Virus record (IMG/VR): IMGVR_UViG_3300001589_000007
Coordinates: 1 to 64,000 of that record
DNA length: 64,000 nucleotides
Reading direction: 5' to 3' (one strand)
DNA from: a virus
A program made the translations under genes and the position numbers. The notes beneath the pieces are model-generated. The model was given only the letters and a program-made list of their open reading frames with translations, ran no database searches and had not been told where the DNA came from. Below, piece after piece: positions 44,469 through 52,511 of the stretch (position 1 is its first letter; every line of letters begins with the position of its first letter).

Positions 44469-45019
44469 GCGTGTATATTATAGTTTACAATACACCTAGG
44501 TACGTCAGTTGGATAACCGCCTGCATGTAAATGACTGCCGTCAAACAATACAACCCGGCCTTTTTTAGGAGATACTCGTTGTTTCTCTACTAGCTTAAAA
44601 TTATTTTCTATTGTTTTATCTTCAAAGAATACAGTATCTCCGTCTGAATCATTTACGTAATATATTAATGCTAAATGAGGTAAGGGTAAATCTGTATGCG
44701 GTCTGTAGTGAGGAAGTTTAGTCTTATGTGGAACTGTAATAAACAGTCTTGCTTGTATTATGTCAATTAGATTCATTTCTAGTTTTTCAAATACAATTTG
44801 AGGAACTTTGCTAAAATTTCCAAAGTGATCAGTGTTAGTAGTACTACTTTTAAATACATGTTGGAAGCTAACCGGTAATGGATTTTCACCATCAAACGCT
44901 GTAGGTTCTACTTTACAAGTTAAAGGAAGCATAGCATTAATATCTGTGCTTCCAAAAACTTGCATATGTAGATAATCTTGTATTTCAATTGGGATTAGAT
45001 CATCACGTACTATAATCAT
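44465..45019 (-). CDS. 2OG-Fe(II) oxygenase-like protein
   Basis: A 184-residue protein that would fold as a jelly-roll 2-oxoglutarate/Fe(II) dioxygenase. The iron triad is H108-x-D110 in YRPHTDLP and a distal H165 in HLHAGGYP, and the 2OG-binding Arg is R175 in VPRCIVNYN. It is the last gene of the minus-strand operon and overlaps the GmhB-like gene by one base. Its substrate cannot be read from sequence. In T4-like marine phages such enzymes are common and may hydroxylate proteins, sugars or nucleic acid. Its 3' end overlaps the convergent fibre gene by four bases. Confidence 0.75.
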   Translation of the reverse strand: MIIVRDDLIPIEIQDYLHMQVFGSTDINAMLPLTCKVEPTAFDGENPLPVSFQHVFKSSTTNTDHFGNFSKVPQIVFEKLEMNLIDIIQARLFITVPHKTKLPHYRPHTDLPLPHLALIYYVNDSDGDTVFFEDKTIENNFKLVEKQRVSPKKGRVVLFDGSHLHAGGYPTDVPRCIVNYNIHA

Positions 45020-45663
45020 TAGTATGCAGTTTCTAAATAATCTACAAATGCCGACAAATTATCAAACGCTAACATTGCTTTTGCAATCTTTTTATACGCA
45101 TGTCGACTATTAATTAATTCTTCAGTTTCAACACCATGACCTGTACGTATTAACACAGGCCTTGCACCAACTTTCATAGCGGCTTTTAAGTCTCTTAGTC
45201 TGTCACCTGCATAATATCCTTGTTTAAATTTTACATGAGGAATTTCTTTTTCTGCACGTTTGAACATTCCTGCGTTTGGCTTTGCATACATATCAGTTTT
45301 ATGACTACATGCACTATAGTATAACCCGTCAATACTGGGGCATCCTGCTTCGCCTAACGCTTTAAACATATGCTCGTGTACTTTATCAACATCTTGTTCG
45401 GTATATATACCTTTATGAATACCACCTTGGTTTGTAATTATAACAATTTTATGTCCAAGTTTGCGTAATTTTACAATGGCTTCTAAACTACCCTTTTCAA
45501 ATTCCCAATCTTCTACTTTATAAACATAATCGCCTATATCTACGTTAATAACTCCGTCTCTATCTAAGCCAACAACACATTTTGGTGCTATATATCCAGG
45601 CTTATAAAAGTCAATATCAACATCATTACTCCATACTATTTTTGGTTCAACCATCTTTAACAT
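45019..45663 (-). CDS. gmhB: D-glycero-D-manno-heptose bisphosphate phosphatase (GmhB-like, HAD-IIIA)
   Basis: A 214-residue HAD phosphatase. Motif I is LDRDGVIN with nucleophile D34 and acid D36. Motif II is TNQGG (77-81), the conserved Lys is in KPNAGMF (K128), and the metal acid is in AGDRLRDLK (D154, D158). The subfamily features fit GmhB, which removes the 7-phosphate of heptose 1,7-bisphosphate in the ADP-heptose pathway; histidinol-phosphatase relatives share the fold. GmhB often carries a CxH...CxC zinc loop. Only CSH (119-121) is visible here, so that loop is reduced. It overlaps the cupin by 17 bases. The HldE and HldD partners in the same operon make GmhB the best name. Confidence 0.85.
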   Translation of the reverse strand: MLKMVEPKIVWSNDVDIDFYKPGYIAPKCVVGLDRDGVINVDIGDYVYKVEDWEFEKGSLEAIVKLRKLGHKIVIITNQGGIHKGIYTEQDVDKVHEHMFKALGEAGCPSIDGLYYSACSHKTDMYAKPNAGMFKRAEKEIPHVKFKQGYYAGDRLRDLKAAMKVGARPVLIRTGHGVETEELINSRHAYKKIAKAMLAFDNLSAFVDYLETAY

Positions 45664-46063
45664 TCCCTGTTATTTCTTCAAGCATTCCAGCTTGGCTATC
45701 ACCAGGAATAATCCTGTAATTATCTTCAACACTATCAGCAGTGCTTACTTCAGTTATACTACTACCATCTTCTAATGCTTCTAACTGATGTGGACGCAAA
45801 GGCGGATTGTGCCATGTCATGCCTTGTGTAAGAGTGTGTGTAAATAATGTAGCAGTAGTTGTATCTAACCATCTAACAACAAAACTACCTTCGTTTACAA
45901 ACCATGTCTCGTCTTTTTCTTTATGAAAATGCATACTAAATTTATTTCCTTTTTTCTCAAAGAACATAATTTTTCCGCAGTACTTGTCAGTAGTTGCCCA
46001 AATAATTTCATATCCCCAGCCTTTGTCTACTTTACCTTCAAGTCTTGTAGGTGTCTCATTCAT
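45647..46063 (-). CDS. Cupin-domain protein, sugar-isomerase-like
   Basis: A 138-residue single-domain cupin. The core SMHFHKEKDETWFVNEGSF (residues about 43-61) gives the H-x-H-x5-E metal motif, and the second motif lies at P..PHQLEAL (about residue 90). The opening GWGYEIIW resembles the 'PWG' entry of the mannose-6-phosphate isomerase C-terminal domain of GDP-mannose pyrophosphorylase-type proteins. In this operon it could act as a sugar-phosphate isomerase or epimerase, possibly at the step where GmhA is missing, but that is a guess. It overlaps HldD by one base. Confidence 0.75.
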   Translation of the reverse strand: MNETPTRLEGKVDKGWGYEIIWATTDKYCGKIMFFEKKGNKFSMHFHKEKDETWFVNEGSFVVRWLDTTTATLFTHTLTQGMTWHNPPLRPHQLEALEDGSSITEVSTADSVEDNYRIIPGDSQAGMLEEITGNVKDG

Positions 46064-46887
46064 TAAAGATTCTCCTCAATCCATTCAAATGGTGTGGTAA
46101 ATTTAAATTTACCGATTGTGTTTAATAATTTATCATTGTTACTTTTTGTGAAACTCTGGTATTGACTTTTTACACTATCTGGAATAGGTATTTCTTTTAC
46201 GACAGCATTATGTTTATTAGCAATACATTTAGCAATATTGCCAAAGCTAGTTGCTTCACCTGTACCTACATTCCATATACCACTTTCATCTATATCTACA
46301 AATTTTGAAATAATTCTACAAACATCATCAACACATATAAAATCTCTACATATAGTATCACTACCTTCAAAAGGAAGTACAGATCCTTTAATTGCTTGAT
46401 CTGTAAATTTATGAAATACACTCATTTGAAACCCTTTATGATCTTCGTGGTTGCCATAAACATTAAAAAATCTTAATCCTTGTACATTGCATTGATATTC
46501 ACTCCAATCTAGCTTTTGTACAGTTCTATCAAATAAATATTTACTCCATGCATATGGTGACTGAGGTTGTAACGGACCGTCTTCTGTAAAATGCGTAGTA
46601 GGACCATATACACTTGCACTTGATGCATAGATAAGGTCAACGCCTTGCATATCACACACATGTAATAATCTTTCACTAAAGTCAAGATTTTGTTTCATAA
46701 CTTTTTCTACATCAGTTTCTGTGGTGCTACTAATAGCACCTAAATGTATAACTTTATCAAATTGACTGCAATCAGGAACTACATTTTCTATCCATTCGTA
46801 TTCAGCAATTCCGTGTCCTTCTTTCATAAGGTGTGCAGACAGATTTTTGCCAATAAAACCACTACTTCCAGTAATTAATATTTTCAT
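46063..46887 (-). CDS. hldD: ADP-glycero-manno-heptose 6-epimerase (HldD-like)
   Basis: A 274-residue extended short-chain dehydrogenase. It has the Rossmann glycine motif GSSGFIG (7-13), HLGAISSTTETD (48-59), ASSASVYG (88-95), Y112-x3-K116 in PYAWSK, GLRFFNVYG (137-145), EDHKGFQMSVFH (148-159, with K151 at the position of the second catalytic Lys) and FEGSDTICRDFICVDDV (173-189). AISSTTETD and the HKG-SVFH segment are typical of HldD, not of generic UDP-glucose epimerases. HldD normally uses NADP to invert C6 of ADP-D-glycero-manno-heptose. It is shorter than the E. coli enzyme (310). Between the cupin and the aldolase in the operon (1-base overlap, 2-base gap). Confidence 0.9.
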   Translation of the reverse strand: MKILITGSSGFIGKNLSAHLMKEGHGIAEYEWIENVVPDCSQFDKVIHLGAISSTTETDVEKVMKQNLDFSERLLHVCDMQGVDLIYASSASVYGPTTHFTEDGPLQPQSPYAWSKYLFDRTVQKLDWSEYQCNVQGLRFFNVYGNHEDHKGFQMSVFHKFTDQAIKGSVLPFEGSDTICRDFICVDDVCRIISKFVDIDESGIWNVGTGEATSFGNIAKCIANKHNAVVKEIPIPDSVKSQYQSFTKSNNDKLLNTIGKFKFTTPFEWIEENL

Positions 46888-46889
46888 TA

Positions 46890-47714
46890 TTAAGAACTTG
46901 CTCCTTCGATTGCTATGATATTCTCTGTAATACGCTTGTTAAATTCTGATTCGTCTTGGTACGAATATATTCCTTCACTTAATGCTCTACTAAAACTTGC
47001 ACTCATATCTAAATTTTCACTAAGTTTTTTACATGCTAAACTTGTCTCATAACCTCCACTAAGCCCAACAAGTTTTTTAACACTTTTATGTTGCGATAAG
47101 TCGTGATACAAATTAGCTTCGTTAGGAATAGTTAGTTTTAAAATAACTTGTGGTAGAGTATTATCAAACCTTTTACTAATATTATTTGCAAACGAATCTA
47201 AATGAGGTTTGATACTTTCATTTAATAACATTTCAAAATGATGTTTATGTTCAATATCAATAGGAATTTCAGGCTCAATAATCGGAACTAAGTTTTGGTT
47301 AGCAATTTTCATAGCATACTTAAACTGCTGATCCACAATACTTTCAATCATGTCTTCAGTTTTTACAATACTACGCATTTTTGTACCAGTACATCCATGC
47401 CAGGATGCGTATTCTGTCATGGAAAAAATATCAAATTCTTTTAATAAGCCATCCTCATCGCAACCACTATCAATTTTTAAATAGGATTCAATTCCTTTAT
47501 TCCTAAGTACTTCTACTGCTCCCTTATCAACAGAATCTTTGTAAAGTATTGCCGCCCAAATATTACTACTATTAAATGCAGGAGAGTTTATCATTCTCAA
47601 ACGCATTTCGTGTACTAACTCCATTTTATTTTCTTCTGTATATTCCTGTCCGTAGCGGTCTAAAACTCCGCCTGTTGATCCGCCGCTATGATCCATTGCC
47701 GCTATAAATTTCAT
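46890..47714 (-). CDS. fda: Class I fructose-bisphosphate aldolase (short bacterial type)
   Basis: A 274-residue protein that follows the short class I aldolase family closely: opening FIAAMDHSGGSTGGVLDRYG (residues 3-22), KIDSG (80-84), the GTKMRS phosphate segment (110-115), IIEPEIPID (145-153), the Schiff-base lysine K193 in LKLTIPNEANLY, LSGGYE (218-223) and SFSRAL (240-245). These enzymes interconvert fructose-1,6-bisphosphate with DHAP and glyceraldehyde-3-phosphate, and class I aldolases can also form sedoheptulose-1,7-bisphosphate. It overlaps its upstream neighbour by four bases. Phage aldolases of this class are unusual. A link to heptose precursor supply is inference, carbon-flow control being the alternative. 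Confidence 0.9.
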   Translation of the reverse strand: MKFIAAMDHSGGSTGGVLDRYGQEYTEENKMELVHEMRLRMINSPAFNSSNIWAAILYKDSVDKGAVEVLRNKGIESYLKIDSGCDEDGLLKEFDIFSMTEYASWHGCTGTKMRSIVKTEDMIESIVDQQFKYAMKIANQNLVPIIEPEIPIDIEHKHHFEMLLNESIKPHLDSFANNISKRFDNTLPQVILKLTIPNEANLYHDLSQHKSVKKLVGLSGGYETSLACKKLSENLDMSASFSRALSEGIYSYQDESEFNKRITENIIAIEGASS

Positions 47715-48268
47715 GTTAAGTCCTCCTCTAATATATAACTAAGATCTTTATCTGGATATGGAATGAAATTAAAATTAATTACACATCTAGTTTTTTGATC
47801 TGTGCATGTTGTTCCTGTATGTTTCCACCTTGCTGGAAAAACTATTAGTCTATTTGCTTTACTCTTGACTGATTTTATTTCTTTATTTTCGAATCTAGTT
47901 TCACCATTGTTTGTATTTAAGTAATAGATAGCAGTTAATGCTCCAGGAACAACAGTATCAGCATGATGTCCGTGTTCTACTATTTTATCTGCTTTTGGTA
48001 TTAGATTTGCTTTTATTCTAATAAGCTGTAGAGGCTGTAAAATTTCAAAAAATCTCCACATTAGATTAAATGTTTCTTGATTTGTAGTTGGTCCCATACT
48101 TTCATGAATGTTATGTACAAACTGTATTTGATAGTCTTCGCTACCTTTTGCTTTATCATCCTCATCTACAACATCAGTTTTATAAAACCACGGGAATAAC
48201 TCTCCGTACATAATATCTTTTAGCTCAGTAAATTGCTGAGTAGACAATGCGTTATCTATTACTTTCAT
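47711..48268 (-). CDS. 2OG-Fe(II) oxygenase
   Basis: A 185-residue jelly-roll oxygenase. The iron ligands are H102-A-D104 in EHGHHADT and H150 in ARWKHTGT, and the 2OG Arg is R161 in TRCVINFNF. This is a complete facial triad. The pattern 'ALTAIYYLNTNNGETRFEN' is common in phage and marine-bacterial members. It overlaps HldE by 17 bases and the aldolase by four, so it is translated in step with the heptose enzymes. Substrate unknown; hydroxylation of a sugar or protein is possible. Confidence 0.85.
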   Translation of the reverse strand: MKVIDNALSTQQFTELKDIMYGELFPWFYKTDVVDEDDKAKGSEDYQIQFVHNIHESMGPTTNQETFNLMWRFFEILQPLQLIRIKANLIPKADKIVEHGHHADTVVPGALTAIYYLNTNNGETRFENKEIKSVKSKANRLIVFPARWKHTGTTCTDQKTRCVINFNFIPYPDKDLSYILEEDLT

Positions 48269-49394
48269 CTAATATCCTTGTTGTACTGTGACCTTCTATT
48301 AAAGGAAAAATAACAACTTTAGCAAGATGATTACCTACTACAGTGTCAAATGTATAGTCGCCTCCTTTTACTATAATATCTGGCTCTAATCTGGTAATTG
48401 CTTCTAACGGTGTATCTTCTTCAAATATAATAACGTCATCTACAAAACCAAGCTCTAAGAGGCTTTCCTTGCGGGTGTCTTCTTCGTTTATGGGTCTTAA
48501 ATCGCCTTTTAATCTCTTAACACTAGAATCGCTATTAATACCCACTATAAGTCTATTTCCAAGTGTTTTAGCATAGTTTAGTAGTTTTAAATGCCCAACA
48601 TGTAGTATGTCAAATACACCATTAGTAAACACAATAGTATCTTCTACATCCTCTTGTTTAAGTATATATGTACCTGCATGTTTTACACTTTCTGTTGACC
48701 CTTTAACAGCAATCTCTAAACATTTCTTATGTGTATAATCTTTTGTAAGGCCATAAACAAATGCGGCCATAAAACAATCACCAGCACCTGTAACATCAGA
48801 TACTTCAACAGTTTCAACAGGGACTTCATATACTTCGTTGTCTATTGTAGCAATTACACTATGTCCTGCATCAGTAGTAATAATATTACCTTGCCATTGA
48901 TCGAATTCAAACTTAGTATATTCACTATTATTGGGCTTTACTAACCAAGCACCTTCATATTCGTGTGCATAGCGTTTAGGATCTACAATAACTTTAGATC
49001 CCTGACTATTAATATGTGCAATAATTTCTTTAGAATTATCTAACACACCTTTGTCATAGTCACTTAGGATAACATAGTCCCATTGTGAAAAATCACTACA
49101 TAGTACATTCTTAAGTACAGCATTTGAATCTGCATGCTCGTCTTCATCTAGGCGTGTAATATAGTGTCCATCAGATATGATTCTAGTTTTAATACTACGT
49201 GGTTGTTCGGTTTGTAATAGTGTTACATCTACACCTAAGTTTTTAAGATTTTCATATACAAGTCCTGCTCCACCTAAAGACGTAGAAATTTTTTCAACAT
49301 TAACAATAGGTACGGGAGCTTCTGGGCTAATTCGTGAACTAGTCCCGTAAATATATTTGTCAACTATTACGTCACCGAAAACTAAAACTTTCAT
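48252..49394 (-). CDS. hldE: Bifunctional heptose kinase / nucleotidyltransferase (HldE-like)
   Basis: A 380-residue two-domain enzyme. The N-terminal PfkB/ribokinase domain (1-240) has GDVIVDKYIYG (7-17), the GG pair in LGGAGLV (40-46) and VTGAGDCFMAAF with catalytic D206. The C-terminal domain (about 253-380) is a cytidylyltransferase-fold unit with FTNGVFDILHVGHLKLL (256-272; HVGH 265-268), IVKGGDYT (341-348) and GHSTTRI (368-374). In the family these make heptose 1,7-bisphosphate and ADP-heptose. At 380 residues it is about 100 shorter than E. coli HldE, mostly in the kinase part. It is the first gene of the minus-strand operon. The consensus promoter sits only five bases upstream. Confidence 0.92.
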   Translation of the reverse strand: MKVLVFGDVIVDKYIYGTSSRISPEAPVPIVNVEKISTSLGGAGLVYENLKNLGVDVTLLQTEQPRSIKTRIISDGHYITRLDEDEHADSNAVLKNVLCSDFSQWDYVILSDYDKGVLDNSKEIIAHINSQGSKVIVDPKRYAHEYEGAWLVKPNNSEYTKFEFDQWQGNIITTDAGHSVIATIDNEVYEVPVETVEVSDVTGAGDCFMAAFVYGLTKDYTHKKCLEIAVKGSTESVKHAGTYILKQEDVEDTIVFTNGVFDILHVGHLKLLNYAKTLGNRLIVGINSDSSVKRLKGDLRPINEEDTRKESLLELGFVDDVIIFEEDTPLEAITRLEPDIIVKGGDYTFDTVVGNHLAKVVIFPLIEGHSTTRILDESNR

Positions 49395-49399
49395 ACTTT

Positions 49400-49428
49400 A
49401 TTATACCTGATTATCTAGGTTTTGTCAA
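49400..49428 (-). promoter_or_regulatory. Perfect sigma-70 consensus promoter for the heptose operon
   Basis: On the minus strand: TTGACA (49428-49423), 17-base spacer, TATAAT (49405-49400), then five bases and the HldE ATG at 49394. The -35 lies inside the 3' end of the Nudix gene. It would give an mRNA with no 5' leader. No late octamer is nearby. Confidence 0.92.
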
Positions 49429-49855
49429 GTAAATCTATTACTTGGAACACAGTTTGTAATTTATTTAAACTAATTTTACTCTGGAGTGTATTACGTAATC
49501 CATGATGTAATGGCTTTGGCCAATGTCCAAAACTTACCCATGCATAGCCGTCGTGTTCTTCGTTTAGGCAAGGAATAAACTCGTTATCTATAACACACAA
49601 ATATGTATGAAATAAAAATCTAGAGTCAGTAGATACAAATGTTTCTAGAGGCATTGTTTTAGTAATAGTTGGAATCTCACCAATTTCCTCAGTGATTTCC
49701 CGCTGTAACCCTTCCCAAGGAGTTTCTGCTCCTTCGTTAGTGCCACCTACTAATCCCCATAAGTTATTGTGTTTACCGTTACGTCGATGCAAAAAGAGAA
49801 ACCTTTTTGTTTTTAGACTATAAAATAACGCACCACTACATACTATCTCTTTCAT
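49415..49855 (-). CDS. Nudix hydrolase
   Basis: A 146-residue protein with an exact Nudix box: G38-x5-E44-x7-REITEEIGEI (residues 38-61). Nudix proteins cleave nucleoside diphosphates linked to another group, including NDP-sugars, dNTPs, NAD or RNA caps. The opening VCSGALFYSLKTKRFLFLHR is typical. It follows gp15 by eight bases and is read with the late minus-strand genes, not with the heptose operon, whose promoter starts within its last codons. The substrate is open; ADP-sugar or dNTP are plausible. Confidence 0.9.
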   Translation of the reverse strand: MKEIVCSGALFYSLKTKRFLFLHRRNGKHNNLWGLVGGTNEGAETPWEGLQREITEEIGEIPTITKTMPLETFVSTDSRFLFHTYLCVIDNEFIPCLNEEHDGYAWVSFGHWPKPLHHGLRNTLQSKISLNKLQTVFQVIDLLDKT

Positions 49856-49863
49856 AAAAATAG

Positions 49864-51306
49864 TTATCCGTTAAGTGCTACTCTCCAAGTTCCTTGTGGA
49901 TATAATCCCTCGACACTAAGTAGCCATTCTTCGCCATTCCAGCGATACTGTACACCTGTGTTTAGGTTAGTGATATATGTTATTGTTGTGTTATTAATGG
50001 TAGCTGATGCATCAAATATTACGCTCCATGAACTTCCGCTCCATTCAATAATATCATTCTCACTAGCAACTGTATCTGTATTATCTAAATTTTTCCAAGC
50101 ATCGGCTCCATCTGTATTACTAGCATCACCTATTGCTCCAAGTAATAATACCCGAGTTCCTTGTGTTTTAGTTGCAGGAAAAGTTTTAGTAGGATCAATA
50201 ATAAAGTCAACTGAAGTTAATGAACTAAGTGCCCTATCTGAACTATCAATAATAGTATTAGCAGGAAAACTATCTATATCCCAATTAACAACAATCTGTG
50301 TATCGTTTAGTTCATTAAGAGCAAATGTACCTGTTATTGCACTACTGGTATCTAGTTTAGTAAGGAACACTCGACTAATTCCTGCTTGATATTGTCCGGG
50401 GTGTGTATCAATTATATTTCGCCAACTTGTTTGTCCTATTTTACCCTTATCTGATAATTCAACAACTGTTCCATTAACAAATAAATCATAACCTTGATAA
50501 TTTGTTGTTACAATATGTGGTGTAGCAGAAGTTTCTACTGCTCTACTCTTATTTTTATCTAATGTACCTGGAACAGCAGAGTCATCAAATGCATTTATAA
50601 GAGGAGTGGATAACCCTAATTCTACAGTTCCTTGCGATTCATCATATATGCTAGTAATAATATTTGCAATAACACCTAATCTTTTTACTTTAACAGGAGG
50701 TGATATGTATATAGGAGTTGTAAATGTAAGTGTTGCAACATCTATTTGATCATCAATACCTACCGGTATAGCACGTGAACTAAAATTTACATTATCTAAT
50801 GTTACAACTGACAAACTAGTCCAATCAATATAATTATCTGTAGTTTGTAATTCTAAACTAGGATTAAATAACATTAGTATTTGTTCTAATATTTGTAATT
50901 TTTGATCAGTATTTGTAGACCAAATATCTAAATTAACAGTTAACATATAAGGCGTCGGCATTAGTCTTTCAACTGTATAATTTTTACCTTCAAAATTTAG
51001 ATATTCTTTGCCAGTACTGTCATATGCTTTTTCTCTTACGTTAACTTTACTAACAAAACTTTGATCTGCTGTCCTGTCTCTATCTAATGCTAGTCCAGAA
51101 ATATATAATGCCATTCGAGGAGCACTAGGTATTTTATTTTCACTATTACCTTTAATGATACTAGCAACTTGCCTAGTTAAATCTCCATATAGCACTGGAA
51201 TAACTGTCTCTACTCCCTTACCATCTTTATAAGAATAGCTACTAAACATCCTTACTAGCTGTGTAATATATCGTCTTACTTGTCCATCATAAAAATGTTG
51301 ACTCAT
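49864..51306 (-). CDS. gp15: Tail sheath terminator/stabiliser gp15-like
   Basis: A 480-residue protein whose first 230 residues match the T4 gp15 plan: FYDGQVRRYITQLVRMFSSY at 5-24, a VIPVLYGD strand, PRMALYISG, then LMPTPYMLTVNLDIW, QKLQILEQILMLFNPSLE near 133-150, and VATLTFTTPIYISPPVKV (about 196-213). gp15 caps the tail and binds the sheath and neck. T4 gp15 is 272 residues. The extra about 250 C-terminal residues hold a fibre-like domain with an 'SSWSVIFDAS...GVQYRWNGEEW' end, so this is an extended form. It overlaps gp14 by one base. Confidence 0.85.
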   Translation of the reverse strand: MSQHFYDGQVRRYITQLVRMFSSYSYKDGKGVETVIPVLYGDLTRQVASIIKGNSENKIPSAPRMALYISGLALDRDRTADQSFVSKVNVREKAYDSTGKEYLNFEGKNYTVERLMPTPYMLTVNLDIWSTNTDQKLQILEQILMLFNPSLELQTTDNYIDWTSLSVVTLDNVNFSSRAIPVGIDDQIDVATLTFTTPIYISPPVKVKRLGVIANIITSIYDESQGTVELGLSTPLINAFDDSAVPGTLDKNKSRAVETSATPHIVTTNYQGYDLFVNGTVVELSDKGKIGQTSWRNIIDTHPGQYQAGISRVFLTKLDTSSAITGTFALNELNDTQIVVNWDIDSFPANTIIDSSDRALSSLTSVDFIIDPTKTFPATKTQGTRVLLLGAIGDASNTDGADAWKNLDNTDTVASENDIIEWSGSSWSVIFDASATINNTTITYITNLNTGVQYRWNGEEWLLSVEGLYPQGTWRVALNG

Positions 51307-52466
51307 TAGTTATCTGCCTTTGGTCTAAGTGCTTTTGATAAGCCTTGTCGCTCTTGTACTGTCTCGCCACCAATTTGACTTGAAGCTGTGTTGTTAATAA
51401 AGGAACCTTTTTGTGTAGTACGTGTGCTAGTATTAGATAGTGTAACACGAACATCGTCTTGAACCTTTAACCATCTAGTACCATCATATTTAAATAATCT
51501 TTTTGGTAGCATATCTGTCCTTAAAAAATAGTCGCCTTTTATTCTAGTTGTTGGAAATGAAATCCCTTGCCCAAAAGCGGCACCGTTTGGTGCTTCTCCT
51601 GTACCTAATAGATAACCTTGATAACCATCTCTAGAAGGCCTATCAGCAATCTCATCAGCACTTATGCTAATATTTGATGCGTCAAAGTCAGTCTCATCAG
51701 CAGTCTGTAACGCTACACTACCGTCTGGATTACTAGCTAGTGTATAGTAATGGCTAATATCGTATCCACTTTTAGACGCATCTGCTTCAGCTTGTGCAAC
51801 TACTGCATTATTAATTTGCATTTCTTGTTCATATGTACTTAACAGATCTCTAAGTGTAGTATCTGAGCCTTCTTCTGCTGGTAAGTCAAGTACTTCTTTA
51901 AATTCTTGGCTATCTACTATAGATTTTAATTTTAGTCTATATAAATGCGGATACCAAGTTGGACTAAATCCTTCTGCGGCTCTATTAATATCATCTACAA
52001 CATAAAATCTCTTTAATGCCATTGTATTATCATCAAGTGCATATTCGTCTTTTAGATGCGGTAATTCTATAACATCACCGTTCATAAGTTTTCTACCTAA
52101 TGTTTTTACACTGCTATTAATATGTACAGTCATAAAGAGTGTATCATTTTGTAAAAATAGACCGAATTGACTAAGATCAAAATCTACATCTTGTACGTTA
52201 TAGATACCACGCATCTCGTATATAGATGTATCATACTTACGATCTCTGTTTTCTAAAAATAACATGTCTTGTATATTTTTTACAGTAACTCCGCCGCTGT
52301 AGTTAGGCTGATCAGCAGTCGCATCAGCAGTCTCCGTATTTTCAGGTCCGAGGTACTTATGAACATATACGTCAGTTCCTCCTACGGTAAACATCTCAAG
52401 GACCTGTTTGTCTAAAAACGTGTAATCCTTGCCCTTTTCTGGTTTATATAATGATAGTCTTGGCAT
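51306..52466 (-). CDS. gp14: Neck protein gp14-like
   Basis: A 386-residue protein. I choose the ATG at 52466 (MPRLSLYKPEKGKDYTFLDK) over an ATG two codons upstream, because the upstream one lies at the edge of the late promoter and the downstream one sits exactly at its expected start. The region of residues about 20-190 follows gp14: GGTDVYVHKY, then RKYDTSIYEMRGIYNVQDVD, SQFGLFLQNDTLFMTVHINS, LMNGDVIELP and YPHLYRLKLKSI. gp14 joins gp13 to complete the neck. The C-terminal part (SFPTTRIKGDYFLRTDMLPKRL) is an added domain. It is encoded next to gp13 and gp15 but on the minus strand. Confidence 0.75.
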   Translation of the reverse strand: MPRLSLYKPEKGKDYTFLDKQVLEMFTVGGTDVYVHKYLGPENTETADATADQPNYSGGVTVKNIQDMLFLENRDRKYDTSIYEMRGIYNVQDVDFDLSQFGLFLQNDTLFMTVHINSSVKTLGRKLMNGDVIELPHLKDEYALDDNTMALKRFYVVDDINRAAEGFSPTWYPHLYRLKLKSIVDSQEFKEVLDLPAEEGSDTTLRDLLSTYEQEMQINNAVVAQAEADASKSGYDISHYYTLASNPDGSVALQTADETDFDASNISISADEIADRPSRDGYQGYLLGTGEAPNGAAFGQGISFPTTRIKGDYFLRTDMLPKRLFKYDGTRWLKVQDDVRVTLSNTSTRTTQKGSFINNTASSQIGGETVQERQGLSKALRPKADN

Positions 52467-52471
52467 ACACA

Positions 52472-52479
52472 TATTTATC
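52472..52479 (-). promoter_or_regulatory. T4-type late promoter for gp14-gp15-Nudix
   Basis: TATTTATC on the plus strand is GATAAATA on the minus strand. The expected start base is 52466, the A of the gp14 ATG. Confidence 0.85.
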
Positions 52480-52484
52480 GTTAC

Positions 52485-52492
52485 GATAAATA
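52485..52492 (+). promoter_or_regulatory. T4-type late promoter for gp13, divergent
   Basis: GATAAATA, six bases from the oppositely oriented octamer at 52472-52479; the two make an inverted repeat centred on TTA. GGAGA precedes the gp13 ATG. Confidence 0.88.
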
Positions 52493-52511
52493 CTAGTGGA
52501 GATTATTTAAT

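Noticed and set aside
52466-52472. Upstream ATG (MCMPRL...) for gp14
   Set aside because: It overlaps the edge of the late promoter and precedes the expected transcription start; the ATG at 52466 fits better.
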